A stretch of 64,000 nt of DNA from Echinococcus granulosus (Eukaryota > Platyhelminthes > Cestoda > Cyclophyllidea > Taeniidae). The position numbers and the translations under genes were made by a program. Positions 37,291 through 49,259 of the stretch are shown here, in pieces (position 1 is the first letter of the stretch; every line of letters starts with the position of its first letter). The stretch covers positions 10,664 to 74,663 of the forward strand of contig NW_020170490.1 of assembly GCF_000524195.1 (NCBI RefSeq), given 5' to 3'. Under the pieces are notes generated by a model. It saw only the letters and a program-made list of their open reading frames with translations. It searched no databases and was not told the DNA's origin.

Positions 37291-40019
37291 TCTGCCAGAG
37301 CAGAAGGAATTGTACTTATTAAATTTAATTATGTTAGATCAATGACCTTAGCCCTGTTTCACCTTATCAACAAAACTACTGTGCGTGCAGTTGGGTCAGT
37401 TATTTTCACACCAGCGAATATGTTACAACACATTCACGCAACTCAGTACGTGTTTCTTAACGTTCACCTCAAGTCATTCGTAAAGAATAAAAGGTATAAA
37501 GGGTAGATGAAAAGAGGAGGATAAGATTTTGAGCAAATAAAATTCAAAAATGCTGCACCAATCTCACACAAATGCTTTTCATAGAAGTGTTTGACTGCAC
37601 TTCACTTAGGATCAGTTAGGAGGTGGGAAAACAGCCAAAATTTACTTAATAGTGCGCCTTAATTCTCATCAAAGAACTTTTGAATAACAGCAATTTACCA
37701 ATTAAGCACGTGAAAAACGTGGGCTGATCTATTATCTATTCAAAAAAAGGATAATTGCTCTATAGGAAAGATCTTCATAAATAAGGAGAAAGTGCAAAAT
37801 ATCCAGTAAAATGGTAAAGTATATACTAAATGACGAAATTTAATGTACGTAAGTTACAAACAATAGGGCTTTTGGTCCTCAGTATATTATTGGGAAGGAT
37901 AATTTTTCAGCAGAAAAACTCAGATTAGATGAAATACGTCTAAAGATTAGAGCAATTCAGCTTAAAATCTCGATCTTATTGAAAAAAATTGAGATTTAAT
38001 AGTGCTAAAATTCCACTCACCACACCAATCAGCACGTCGTCATACCTTCCACATAGGGCCTGATAATTTGACCACTAAGGCCAGAGACCACGTCTAAGGC
38101 AGAATAATCGATATTCTAATCAATAATCGATGAGTTGTGCATTGATTTACCTAGCATAACTCATTGAGAAGGGCCTCCATCTTAGCGTTGTTCTTGCAGG
38201 CAGGCCTGATTAATTGCCCAGGCGAGAGCCGGGTATTTGTTGGATTGTTTGTTGATTAATCTTTTTTATCTATTTTAGAATCAACTTTTCCTCTTTTTTA
38301 AGGAAAAAAAGGGGGGAGAATCAAATGCAAAATAATTAAAGCCTAGTAATAGTGACAACGCAAAACGCCAACATTAGAATAAGCATGGGTATAACGTTTG
38401 TAATATTTTAGTTGGCATACCTTTTTTGTCAAGTATGCAAGTGATATGAAATAAGCAATAGAGTAATTTAATACAATTTAACTATTATAGATTGCTTTAA
38501 AAAGTGTTTTGGACTGAAGGGCCCTTCAAAGAATTTCGTGCATTAAGTCGGTTTTACCATTTTTCATATTTCCTCATTGGTACAAATTTCTCGTGTTGCT
38601 TCCTACATCGATTAGAGGACTCCCTTTACGGCTACACCACAAACCATGAAAACTGCGTCCCCTCTCTTCTCCGTTTTTAAAAAAATGTGAAGAAAGAAAA
38701 GCTGTAGGCCATAATTATTAAACAGCGCTATAAAGCAAGGGCTAACAAAAACCATTTTTGCATCGTGCAAATCGAGCATTATCTCAGAGGCGGTGCTCCT
38801 CCTACGAGATTCCTGACCCTAAAAGTAAATTAGAAAGAATGCTAGTAAATCATTATTAAAAATACTCAACTCTCCCTTAATATTCACCCTATTTTATTAG
38901 TTCATTTGGTGTGGAATACTTTGTTTAGTTGTTTAACTCTTCGCTTTGATTGTGCGGGCTCTGTCAAAGCACCTCTGCCGGGTGGTCTGGTCTCCGGGCT
39001 ATGCCAGTAGCCCCTTAAGGCCTCCTCTGTGTCAGTAATGCATATTCTACCTCAGTATTATGTCTTCCTTCGATTTCAGGGAAAAATCTAGAGAGCTACA
39101 GGTATCTATGTTTTTTTTTACTGAATAAAGCGGTAATGGAGGGTCATTTTTAACAGTCGACAGTTGGTGACAGACACGTAAGCGAGAAGGTACACTTGTT
39201 TGTCATTCCACTCAGGGAAATATCAAATTCTAACAAGATGTTTCAGTGGTTTCGCTCAGTGAGAATTCTCTGTTTCTCGTGACAAGAATGGGATAAAACG
39301 TGGAGTTTCCAAAGGACAGGTACTCTCCGCAGCTATTGGTGCAAGCCTTTCTTTTGTTGGTTTTTGCTAAGTCATACAATAGGTGGCACCAAAAAAAAGA
39401 CAAATTTGATTTTTCTGGAATTATGCAATCTTGCCAACTTAGCAAGAAGTATGTTTCCATCCAAATCATCTCTGTTAGTTGACATATGGTGTGAAGAAGT
39501 GATTAGCAAGCTCAATCTCAGCGGTGTCGAACAGTTTGAATGGGATCCAGTGAATCGGGGTGATGAACGATCGTGGTGAAGGTCTAACGCTCGTCTAAGA
39601 GGGTCATGTAGCCTCAAAGTTGGAACTGCGGGAGCGGATAAGCTACATCATGCGTGACTTGAACAGTGTGACAGTAGTCACGTTGCTAGGCTTGGTGCCA
39701 AGCGCTTCGGACATCCCACCAGCGAGGAATGGATACGTCAACACAAAGAACTCTTGTGATTTTACACTGCTGCAAGCTTTATGAAATGTCTGGATCATTT
39801 ATATTATTCTCATTGCCACCTAAAACGCCTTTCTCAACGGGAAACAAGCTCCCAAATTCTACTTTAATAGGTTTCATCTCTCGAAGCAAGTAGCGCGGCT
39901 TTTGCCACCTCCCATTCGATCTCACTTAGTTTAAAATCGTCTGTTCTTTTTCACTAATGCTAACTTTCTGATGCGGTGAAAATCATCATCAGAGGAATGG
40001 AGAAGAGCGATGATGAGGA

Positions 40020-40165
40020 AAAGCCACTATCTTTTCCTGCCCCTTCCTCCCTCCCTCCCTCCTGTGGCAATGAGGTGAGGACTAGGACTTTCTGCCCCTT
40101 GATTGACAAGTTCTGCTTATTCTTCCACACCTTCAAGTTTCATCAAGTCGAATGGATAGGCTCTG
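40020..40165 (+). repeat. Dispersed repeat shared with 24100-24290 (inverted)
   Basis: This copy lies 16 kb from its partner in opposite orientation. The best conserved stretch is about 40067-40150, from CCTGTGGCAATGAG to TTTCATCAAGT. The unit continues for an unknown distance on both sides. Confidence 0.5.
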
Positions 40166-42561
40166 GATAAAATATTTTGTCGCTATGATGCCACTCTCAA
40201 ACCAGGCAGAGGCATAGGAGACGATGTGTCGTGTAAATGCAGGGTGGGACACCAAAGCACAAAGCCTGCCACTGCTAATCACGAGTCAGTCGGTGCGTAG
40301 TCATTCGGCCAACCAGGCAGCAAGAAGTTTAAAAGGCACGAACTGCCGCTCCCACAGGGTAAAGTGAAGTGAAGAAGAGGAGGTTAATGGTGCTGGAAGT
40401 AGTGATTTACAGCCACTTCTCTTCTTGAGTGTGTGTATGTGTGTGTATTTGAATGTTTTTTTTTAACGTGTGAACAACCTACGTCATCATCCCTTCACAC
40501 ATTAGTCTGGAAGTTTCTTAAAGTGCCTGTTCCAATTCTGTGTAAAAAAGGTGGTAGTTTTATCAACAGAATCGACTACTTTGCGATAGTACCTTCTGCT
40601 GCGCGCCTCCCCTACAACAAGCTTTACAGGAGGCATCTCTAGGTCTTGAAACCGAGTAAACTTGGCCGGTAGAGCAGATAAATCCACTATGCTAGACAGG
40701 TCAAAGGAAGCGGAAGTTAGCGGGGAGTACGATCAAGCGACTTACTGACAAGTTGGCTGATATCTATGACTTCTAATGCAAAAAAACCACAACTGCAGAC
40801 AACTTTTGAAAGAGCGAGTCAACGAGTTACAAAACTCATTGAGTAAGATTGTGCCTGTAAAATATCGCCTTAATCATCCTCTTAAGTGTTATCAGTTTGA
40901 GTGCCGTTTGATTCAAATGATCACTTCCACTTTTGCACAAAACAGTCGTTTATTTCTACTGGGAGAACTTTAATTTGGCAATTTTCTGACGTTTATGCCA
41001 TTTCTTTTACCTTTAGATTACGTATATATGCGCAAATCTCCTCTTTGTTTTTAACCATTTCCTCTTTCTCTATGGGAATGATTCTTATGCTACTTCATAA
41101 GCGTATGTAAGCAGGGTGTTAACTTACCTTCTAGTTTGCATTTTAAAGCACGCTTCAGTTACAATTGATGCATGCAACACAACTTTTTGACTTGAAAAGG
41201 CTGGACTGCATAGCCTATTAGTCAACTGGTTGGATGGGGTCACTTTCTGTCCCTCCCAAGTTGTACCACCTTCACTGCGGCGTGACCTTCATGCCATGCC
41301 TATCTGGGACCTCCCGGACCGTCCCTACACCAGCAATGTAGTGCTGGTCCATCGTTAACTTCAAATAGGGATTTGGAACTCCACGGTTTACCCCTGGTTC
41401 GGTAAACTTTACGCTAAAACATCACTAACCTAGCCTGAAAAGGCGATCTTAATTCATTTCATACATCGGACACAAGTATTTCCCCATAGCAGTCTTAAAT
41501 ATGTTTAGCTGAACAATTGACCACGTGCCCTCTTGAGCTATTGGGGTTTGTTATTTCGTTTTCTCAGACTGTGACTCAAACAGACCTTTTGTAGGACAAT
41601 AACAAGTCACCAGACTGCACATGACTTTGCTTAGTCTAACTGACGCCACTCCTCGCATAAAAACGATGTATCATCATTCCCGGTGGAGATAATCTGTTCC
41701 ACAGCTCATCATGATAACGACTGATCACTAAAAGATTGGGATTCGCGAAATGTGGATCGTTTATCCTAGTCAGAGCATCATGACTACGCAACCTGATCGG
41801 CATTTCGTATTTTTTCTTCAGTAATAGCAACCGGTGATGCTCTTAGAATATATTAAGCGTAAATAAAGACACCAACCGTATTTTTCTTCATCCGCCTCCG
41901 TGTCAACGATTCGGGGCTTTCGAATTCCTTCTGCTTCCGTGTACACTTAAATGGATTATGGTGGTTTCAGTTATACATATAAAACATTATAAATGACACT
42001 GAATGCAAGGAGAGAAAAATATTTAAGCAGAATATTTTATGTTTGCAAAAGAAGTGTGCAACTCTGGGACTGAAAATAATCGGATTAGTGAGAAAAGTAG
42101 ATAAATTCTCGTCTATGTTTTCTGCTGAAAGTTAAGGAAGGAAACCTTAGGTTCTATGAGCATAGCATTGGGTCAGCAAAATGTCCGTTTTCTTCCACAG
42201 AGCGTGGCAACTATCTGGGGAAGTAATGATGACCGGGCTTCTTCTTAAGTAAATCACCTCTTTACCCCAAAAGCCCGGCATGTGGATATCTTAGCTGCGA
42301 ACCAAAGAGGTTATGAGAACCTGCGTGTCTTCACGAAACATATGTTTAATATGATGGTTGTTTTCTTTATGAAAACTGCCATTTTAGGTGTTCATCGAGT
42401 GATGCAACATGGAAAATATCCACCCTCATTATACACAGTGTTTACTAAATGCGGTTATTAAATTCTGTAGAGCCTAACTTCGATAGTCGTGGGACTTCAA
42501 TCTGAATTTTCGGATCAAACAAACTGTAGAGTACGAGGAAACGAAATAATGCTACACTCAC

Positions 42562-44699
42562 ACGCCTGTTGAGATTCTAGAACAGGGTAGTCGAGGCAGT
42601 AGATGGTGCAGAAGGTGCTACTGTGTGGGCAGGCCGTATTACAATAGCCTTTTGGATCCAGTCGCACACTGAAAGCATCTTTATCTTCCTCCAATAGAGA
42701 GCCATTCTGCAACAGACACGCTGCTTCGTCCACTGACACGTACCCCGTTCCGATTATGCCGACTCGCAATACCTTCGGAGTCTGCTGCGTTATCGTAGTG
42801 AGTTTCAGGCGTTGACGTCTGAATCGCAGAACACCTCGTGCGATTTTTGAGTAGTGAATCACCCTACTGCCAAACTGCTTCTCCACGTAGATTTCCTTCG
42901 GTACCTTAAACGACTCCTCAATTCTCACCTCTACATTCATATTTCCCTCGTAGTAATCCGAGTCCGAGATGGAGCGTTGAATCTGAATATCAACCAGGAG
43001 GTTGCCGAGACCCTGATAGGAGACATTGAATCTCAGGCGAACAAGGTTAGAAAATCCACCTGTCAGGGAAAATATGTTGTAGATTCGTGAGTTTTCGGTT
43101 GGAAAGCTTGTGAGGCTATTAATGTAATGAAGGAGTGGGGTGAGAAGACGAAGGGTGTTGTGCACCACACCCATGGAAGGGACGTCGTATATTGCCGTTT
43201 GACCCAGTGGTGGACCTCGAATTGTGATTGTCTCGTGGGAGATCGGGAAACTGTGTTCGTAGTTATCGTCAGGATGTTTGATTGATATCATTCCTTTTAG
43301 GCGGATAAAACGATCGGCAGAGCCTGTGAATAAAGTGGAAGCAGAAGAATGATTAGTCGATTTCTATGTCAATTATGGGAACTTAGTTCTTCGAAATTTC
43401 ACGGTTCATATTGAAGGTAACAAATCAAGACTGTGTGAAAAATTATAAGGAGCTGGATTATATATCCATGTCTCTTAAAAGGGTTCGTCAATAAACAGCT
43501 ATCTTACGTCGGTGTATGCACTTCTCCCATCCACCGCCATTGAATCCTGGAGGGCAGACGCAACACACCGTCGAGGTGAAGTTAAAGCACTCGGCATAGG
43601 CGTCTTCACAATTACTCGCCTCACATTCTACAAGGTAACCAAAGATCCTTTCCTTCATCCTCTTCAGGCATGGCATCCGCAGAGTTGGTAGTGATGAATG
43701 CAACCACTCCCTAGCGCTTGTGGAACTCGCTGATATGATGCTCTAAGAATGGATGACGCTAATCACTATGCTTAGTCTCGTGTGTGATGGCTGATTTATA
43801 GCTTTTTTTGATTAGCAAAAAAATGAAGTAGCACTTCTGGCGCCCAGTTCATAGTCATAGAGGCAGCGTAACTCCAGTTGCCACTTTAATTGATTGACTT
43901 CGCGCAGGTGAAGGCCGTAAGGCTAATGACAATGACAAGGTCATGGCATACGTGGTACCAGTTTTCATTTCTTTAGTGCCTAGATGTGTTGATTGTGCAG
44001 GTTTGAGTCAGGGAGGTCATTCACGACAGAGGCGAACACGGCGGTTAGACGTGGAGAGGAGAGTGTAAATTTCACACAGGCTACAATTGGATTAGCACAG
44101 TCTATACGAATATGATTAGGGCTTTTCAATTATTTTGCTTTGAAAAGAACACTGTGCATCCAGTGGTTTCAACCACTGACCTGCGATGCCAAGGCGTTTC
44201 GGGGAACGATACTACTATTTAAGTACACAGTATTATATTACCAACCAAAATAAACCTAAAGATTGGCGATAATTCTAAAACCGATAAGCTGATCTCGAGT
44301 AAAGGTCTTGTAGTAATTCTTACAATGCATGAAGTCATACCATTTGAATGTCAATATGTCAATCATCATTAGTCTGGTCACCTGTTGTGAAGTGTGCTGA
44401 CTTCTTGCCGATAAGCTCAGTGTGTGCATCAAGCTATCGACAAAAGAAATCTTGTGATGAGCTCCCAATATCTCGTTTCTGATCCTGTAGTGGCTTACAC
44501 ACAACAAAACAGCGGTGTTGCGTGAAGGGGAAGGAAAATAACGAAGGAGAACGGTCGGAGGTGGGGAAGCATGGGAAGGTATAAAGTGAGCAGCAAAGTA
44601 TCAAAATCACAAACACCTACTCGGAATGCTTAAATTCTCGGCGCTGAGAAGGTAGAACGCCAGTATCAGTACAATCACTGAGGCAAACGGCAACTCCAT
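42562..44699 (-). CDS. Nidogen-like secreted protein (signal peptide, EGF, G2F beta-barrel), partial model
   Basis: Exon 44699-44619 starts MELPFASVIVLILAFYLLSA, a clear signal peptide. It can splice (AGTAG|GTGTTT) in phase to about 44487-44389. Exon 43627-43508 is an EGF module of the nidogen kind (NCEDAYAECFNF, VCCVCPPGFNGGGWEKC). It splices in phase (CGAC|GTAAGA) to 43323-42562, which matches the nidogen G2 (G2F) domain: RFIRLKGMISI at the start, IYNIFSLTGGF in the middle and SRVIHYSKIARG near the end. Nidogens link laminin, collagen IV and perlecan in basement membranes; G2F binds perlecan and collagen. The 42562 donor (GCGT|GTGAGT) shows that more exons follow, which I could not place. 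At least one exon between 44389 and 43627 is missing. EGF-G2F assignment is good; joining the signal-peptide exon to it is an inference. Confidence 0.7.
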
Positions 44700-45668
44700 T
44701 GTGCCCAGTGGATTGTTTTCTTTCGAAACCGGAGTTTATATAACCTCTTGGCTGTAAACAAACCTGTACACGAATGTGCATCTGTGCGTATTTACGCAGG
44801 CAGTGAATTTCAGACGCAAAGTCGTAAAATGTCACGGGGCACGACAGGAAGTCGGCTAATTTTGATTTAAAAAAAGGCACAACGCAACGTCTACCTACCT
44901 ACCGGCTTGAAGGCAGTGGACAAATAAACACACTAATCAAGTAGCCTGGACCGGACATAAACCATTGAGGGCAAAATGGATTTTCTAACTCATAATTTTA
45001 TTGTGGAATCAGCTACGTGAGACGTGGTCACACATGGGTTGCGTGACAGCTTCATGTGGTTTCGGAACTTGAAAAACCTTCTTGATGAGTGCTTGCAAAT
45101 CTTGAAGGAAAAAGGAGGAAAATTTGCCAAATTTGTTAAGGAGTTATTCAAAAAAAACCTGCACCAGAAGCGACGTGTGAGAAATTCTATAAGCACGCAC
45201 GCACCCTCCGTTTTGCGTATCTATGAGTAGACACACTCGAATCTATGACGTCAAAAGCTAAAAAAAATATTGCCACATCTCATTGACGAAGTATTTTTTG
45301 TCAACCTTGAAGTTGCATATCATAACGGATTTCCCCGGTCATGCTTTTGTAACATCCCATGACCCAAATGAAGTCTCCTTTGACTTTGAAACTTATGCCT
45401 AACTCGAGAAGGAATGAAGTCACTTCAGTTACGTCATCTTCTTGCTTCAAATACGACGATTCTATCTTCCAAGGCAATCCCAATTTCTACTTTAAACTCG
45501 TAACGCACAAAAGTCACGGCCCGCAATGCTACTTATTATACATCAGTAGACTAGATACACCCAGCCTTTCCATTTACACTCGAAATCATTTTTGCAGCAA
45601 AATGAGACCATAGAGTCAAAAATGCTGCACTTCAGGTGTGATTATTAATAATATTATACAGTCAAGCA
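44700..45668. other. Spacer between the nidogen-like gene and TRMT6
   Basis: No supported gene was found. A plus-strand frame at 45024-45230 encodes a lysine-rich, amphipathic-looking 68-residue peptide starting from a GTG- or ATG-like codon. It has no homologue I recognise and is reported only as an observation. Confidence 0.5.
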
Positions 45669-48071
45669 TTATTGTGCGTAAGAAATAAGCCCCTCATCAA
45701 AGAGTTGTTTCGTCGAGGCTCGCATGGTGGAGCGGCTCAAGAAGGCGTCCGGATCCTCCCGTCGTTGAACAGTGTAGCCGTGCAAGATGAAACCGCCACC
45801 ACCCGAGGTCATCCGAATAACTGGATGTGTGCGGCCCGGCAGTACCTGCATCGGACGCAGCCAGGTGTCATGGAGTGACAACTGGGCACAACTACCTCGT
45901 CTTTTCAGAACATTGTACAAGTCGACGAGGGCCTAGTAGCATGCAAACACGTCAGCAAGTTGAAAACAGACGCTAAGTAAGGGGAGTGCTCACCGGAAGA
46001 ATGTGCGAGTGGACTACAAAAGGTCGACCAGGTGGTAGAAACTGCATCAATAAGAGAGTGATTTCAACGGGGTAGAATCGCGAGGCTACAATGAGGCAAT
46101 CTGGTCGATCCTCGAGGTCTGGTGAAAGCTGCTCATCCGTAGGACAAAGAATCCTCCGAATCTCGTTTAATTGTTCCTGCTTCTCTTGAGACCGTTTTAA
46201 TTTCTCCTCTTCTGACATGCTTTCTGTCTTCTTTGACCGGCGTTGGGAAACACGCCTGGATTTCCGTGTGCTATCCGCGGCAGTCTCTGGCAGAGCCTCC
46301 TTGGTTCCAAACAAACATAATTCATCACTCGCTACAGGTCGAATGAAGCGTTATGACTAGCAGTAGTCCCAGTGAGATGCTTTCCAAGAAAGTGTTATTT
46401 AACAGCTCTTACGCGACTTATCCTCATTTGTAACCAAACACGCTTCAGCGGCTGCAACAGAGCGATGGGAGCTGTTAATGCGCACAAGAGTGTGGGCAAG
46501 GAAGAAAAATGTCCAATTTTCTTACCCGCCTCCTCTTCTTCTATGCGCGGCCTCTAATAGCACAAAGAAAAAAAATTAAACCTTTGCTCTTACTTATCAC
46601 AATGGAGTAAAGTGGAAATGAACCTTGCCTTATGTTGTGGAGACTGCGACACGGAATCATCTAGGTGTTCTTTAGCAAACAAACCGGTCAAGAGGAGAGA
46701 AGTAACGTCTCCAAATTGGACATTATAAATCTGCAAATGTAGAGGGTAAAATGGACTAATTTTGGGGATCTCAGAAGGTGGCTAATGTATGTAAATATCG
46801 AATGATGAAGATATGGTGTCATACGTTGTATATGTCGATGTCATGACCTACCATATACGCCTGTAGTATTNNNNNNNNNNNNNNNNNNNNNNNNNNNNNN
46901 NNNNNNNNNNNNNNNNNNNNNNNNNNNNNNNNNNNNNNNNNNNNNNNNNNNNNNNNNNNNNNNNNNNNNNAGATGATTCGGAATGCTATGGGAAAAACCC
47001 CTTTTATTTGAGGCGCTAAGAATCTTATCTCTATTCTGTATTTCTTGAACAATGAAAAGAGATTAAAGGCTGCTAAGATTCACTTAATCAAAGGTACAGC
47101 TTTGTCTCGTCTTAGTATTGGTGAAAGCGAAGGCGACAAGACGAGCCATAGGAGACTCGGAACATACAGGCGGAGACGCCTGAGCCAGCGCTACGTCCAC
47201 TATAGGAGGTGAAGTGCCATGGAAGAAGGTGATGAGACGACCCCCGAGACTGCGATGTCCCAGACGTTCTAGGACTGCTTTGGTGACCAACCCTGAATAG
47301 GTGTCGGTTAGCAATACCGTGCAGCCCGCATGGACGTTGGCAAAGGTCAGCAACTGTACCAGCGAGTCGTAGCGCAGTGAGCTTCAATGCAAGTAATATC
47401 ACTTGCAATGTGTGGAATTGAGCAAGTAAAAGAAATTACAATGACATTATTAAGGCCTACGTGGCTTTACAGCACATCTGCATATCCGCAATATTCCGAG
47501 CAGTATGAGGCCTAACTGTAAAAACGCAGAGGTAGGACTTTTTCTTTTTGCGCAAGTACTTTTCCTGAGAGAACTTGGTCTTCAAGCGAAAAGTTGTACA
47601 CTTTTCCACCAACTTGGAAATTATCGCCTAGAATTAGCACGTAATAAGTTTAAGAGGAAGGTAGAGTAAACAAACGTTTCCAGTGGAACCGGTAGACTTA
47701 AGGCTTTGAATGTCGTCCGCAGTTAGAAGTTGGTTTTCAGAGCGATCTAGAAGGTGTCGATTGTCCTTGGAGGACTCCACATCAACAGTTTCGAGAGTTA
47801 TTTCATCTGCCTTCACTTGGGTAACACTAGTTCCGTCGAAGTAGAAGGTCGATCCCATGGGGTAACCGATAATAGCCGATGCCGGGACTTTGATCTTGCC
47901 CACATCAATATGTCTATTTAAAAAGAAAGCTCAAAAGGATTTCCGCACGAAAGAACCCGAAGATAAAATGCAAGCTGTTTTCACTCACACATTTGGACGG
48001 ACTTCGAGAACTTGATAGGAATCACATTTCTGTACAATCACCTTATTCCCGACCTCTATGGATTTCCACAT
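45669..48071 (-). CDS. TRMT6: tRNA (adenine-58-N1)-methyltransferase non-catalytic subunit TRMT6
   Basis: The exons are 48071-47989 (ATG; MWKSIEVGNKVIV), 47913-47676, 47627-47461, 47381 to about 47090, 46730-46629, 46553-46526 (28 nt), 46331-45994 and 45932-45669. Diagnostic blocks are TADDIQSLKSTG, KCTTFRLKTKFSQEKYLRKK, SLRYDSLVQLLTFANVHAG, DCLIVASRF, RPFVVHSH, LHDTWLRPMQVLPGRTHP and MTSGGGGFILHGYTV at the C terminus. All match eukaryotic TRMT6/Gcd10. The protein pairs with TRMT61A in a heterotetramer that makes m1A58 in tRNA, initiator tRNA-Met included; TRMT6 contributes RNA binding. A Lys/Arg/Glu-rich segment (SRRVSQRRSKK) sits where the human protein also has a low-complexity linker. Intron 5 appears to use a GC donor. 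The join between exons 4 and 5 is unresolved because the N gap at 46871-46970 falls there. Confidence 0.93.
46871..46970. other. Assembly gap (100 N) inside TRMT6
   Basis: Exactly 100 N between TRMT6 exons 4 and 5. Exon 4 has no good phase-0 donor leading to exon 5, so a short exon or part of one may be lost here. Confidence 0.98.
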
Positions 48072-49259
48072 TGCTAAAAGCAATAAAATATCTTGAAAAT
48101 CAACCCGAGAAAACTAATGTACCTTTCGTCTCTGTTTCTAATTGGACACGCAACGGTGAGAGCTAATAAACTCAAAATGAATTATGAGTCAAGAGAGGGC
48201 GAACAACAAAGTACACAAATCAGCAAATAACCATGAAGAGTCGCGAGATTCCCGTAGGATCTACCTGAGAAATTGCTGAAAAGTAGGGTCGATAGGGAAG
48301 GACGAAAACAAATTGGTTTGGGAATCAATGCATGTAAGGCGACTAACACAAAATAGAAATCCAATTCAACGGCAAGGAAACCATAGAAAATATCAAAAAT
48401 GTGACCTCATCTTGACGTTTATGTAATCATCTTAAAATATTGGTAGTAGGGGTTTTCAATACATGAAATCAAGGGTTATGAAAACAGTTGAGGAATCCTA
48501 AGTCCAGTCGTATCGACATTTTGACACCTACAATCAGAAAGAGAGCAGAGGGCTAAAAGTAGATGCATCCAGCCAAACACATGTGAGTTATACGTCGATG
48601 CAAACGGACGCGGTAAATTAATGCTAACAAGAAAGTCGATTTCGTATTAGAGTAAATTAGCTATCCAGACATCAAAAACGTAGTCAAAGGTTTGTTTTGT
48701 ACGTTAAAGAAGACAAAACTGACCGACGAAGTTAGGCTAGCTGCGAACACGCGGCACAGGTATGGACCAACGGATTAACTAGAGATAGCAATTAATTCGA
48801 TTTACGCGCATCACTTATTAGTGTCAAGGCGGTCGCTCAGATCCGACCAGAAGATAGTTGACTCACCATTAAGATCAGTCAATAATGTAAATTACAAAAC
48901 CGTCAGCATTATTTACATGAAAGAAGGTACGGTAATGCCTAAACTATATTGGACAAAAGTAGAATATTAGTCCAACCCAATAACATCACTTTTAAAACAT
49001 CATTTTGGTGTTGATGCTTGTTCAAACCCAATTTTATTTATTAAGATTATTGTAAACCAAAAATTTGCAATGACAGGTTGTCAAAAAATTGTCAAGGTAG
49101 ACAGCTGCTCTAAATGCGCATACCAATTACGCCTTCTGTCTTCTCTAAATATCACCAATAGAAATTCCATTCCTCAATCACTCCGTTTTTTTAATAAAGC
49201 CGAAGAAAAGTAAGTTAACGATGATGCTCTCACACCTCATTAGGTTGTTGGCGAGAGCT
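48072..49259. other. Upstream side of TRMT6, no gene seen
   Basis: Nothing coding is supported. The sequence is A+T-rich with only short frames. It separates the TRMT6 start from the TRIM-like repeat, and presumably contains the TRMT6 promoter, though no TATA or CCAAT arrangement stands out. Confidence 0.5.

Larger units (their letters stand above)
32664..42561. other. Interval without a confident gene between EXT1 and the nidogen-like gene
   Basis: The stretch is A+T-rich and holds an assembly gap, an (AC)7 run at 35509-35522, a repeat copy at 40020-40165 and two possible minus-strand coding segments (36420-36698 and 37016-37270). It could include 5' exons of EXT1 and 3' exons of the nidogen-like gene. 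I could not join any of these by phase and homology. Confidence 0.5.
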
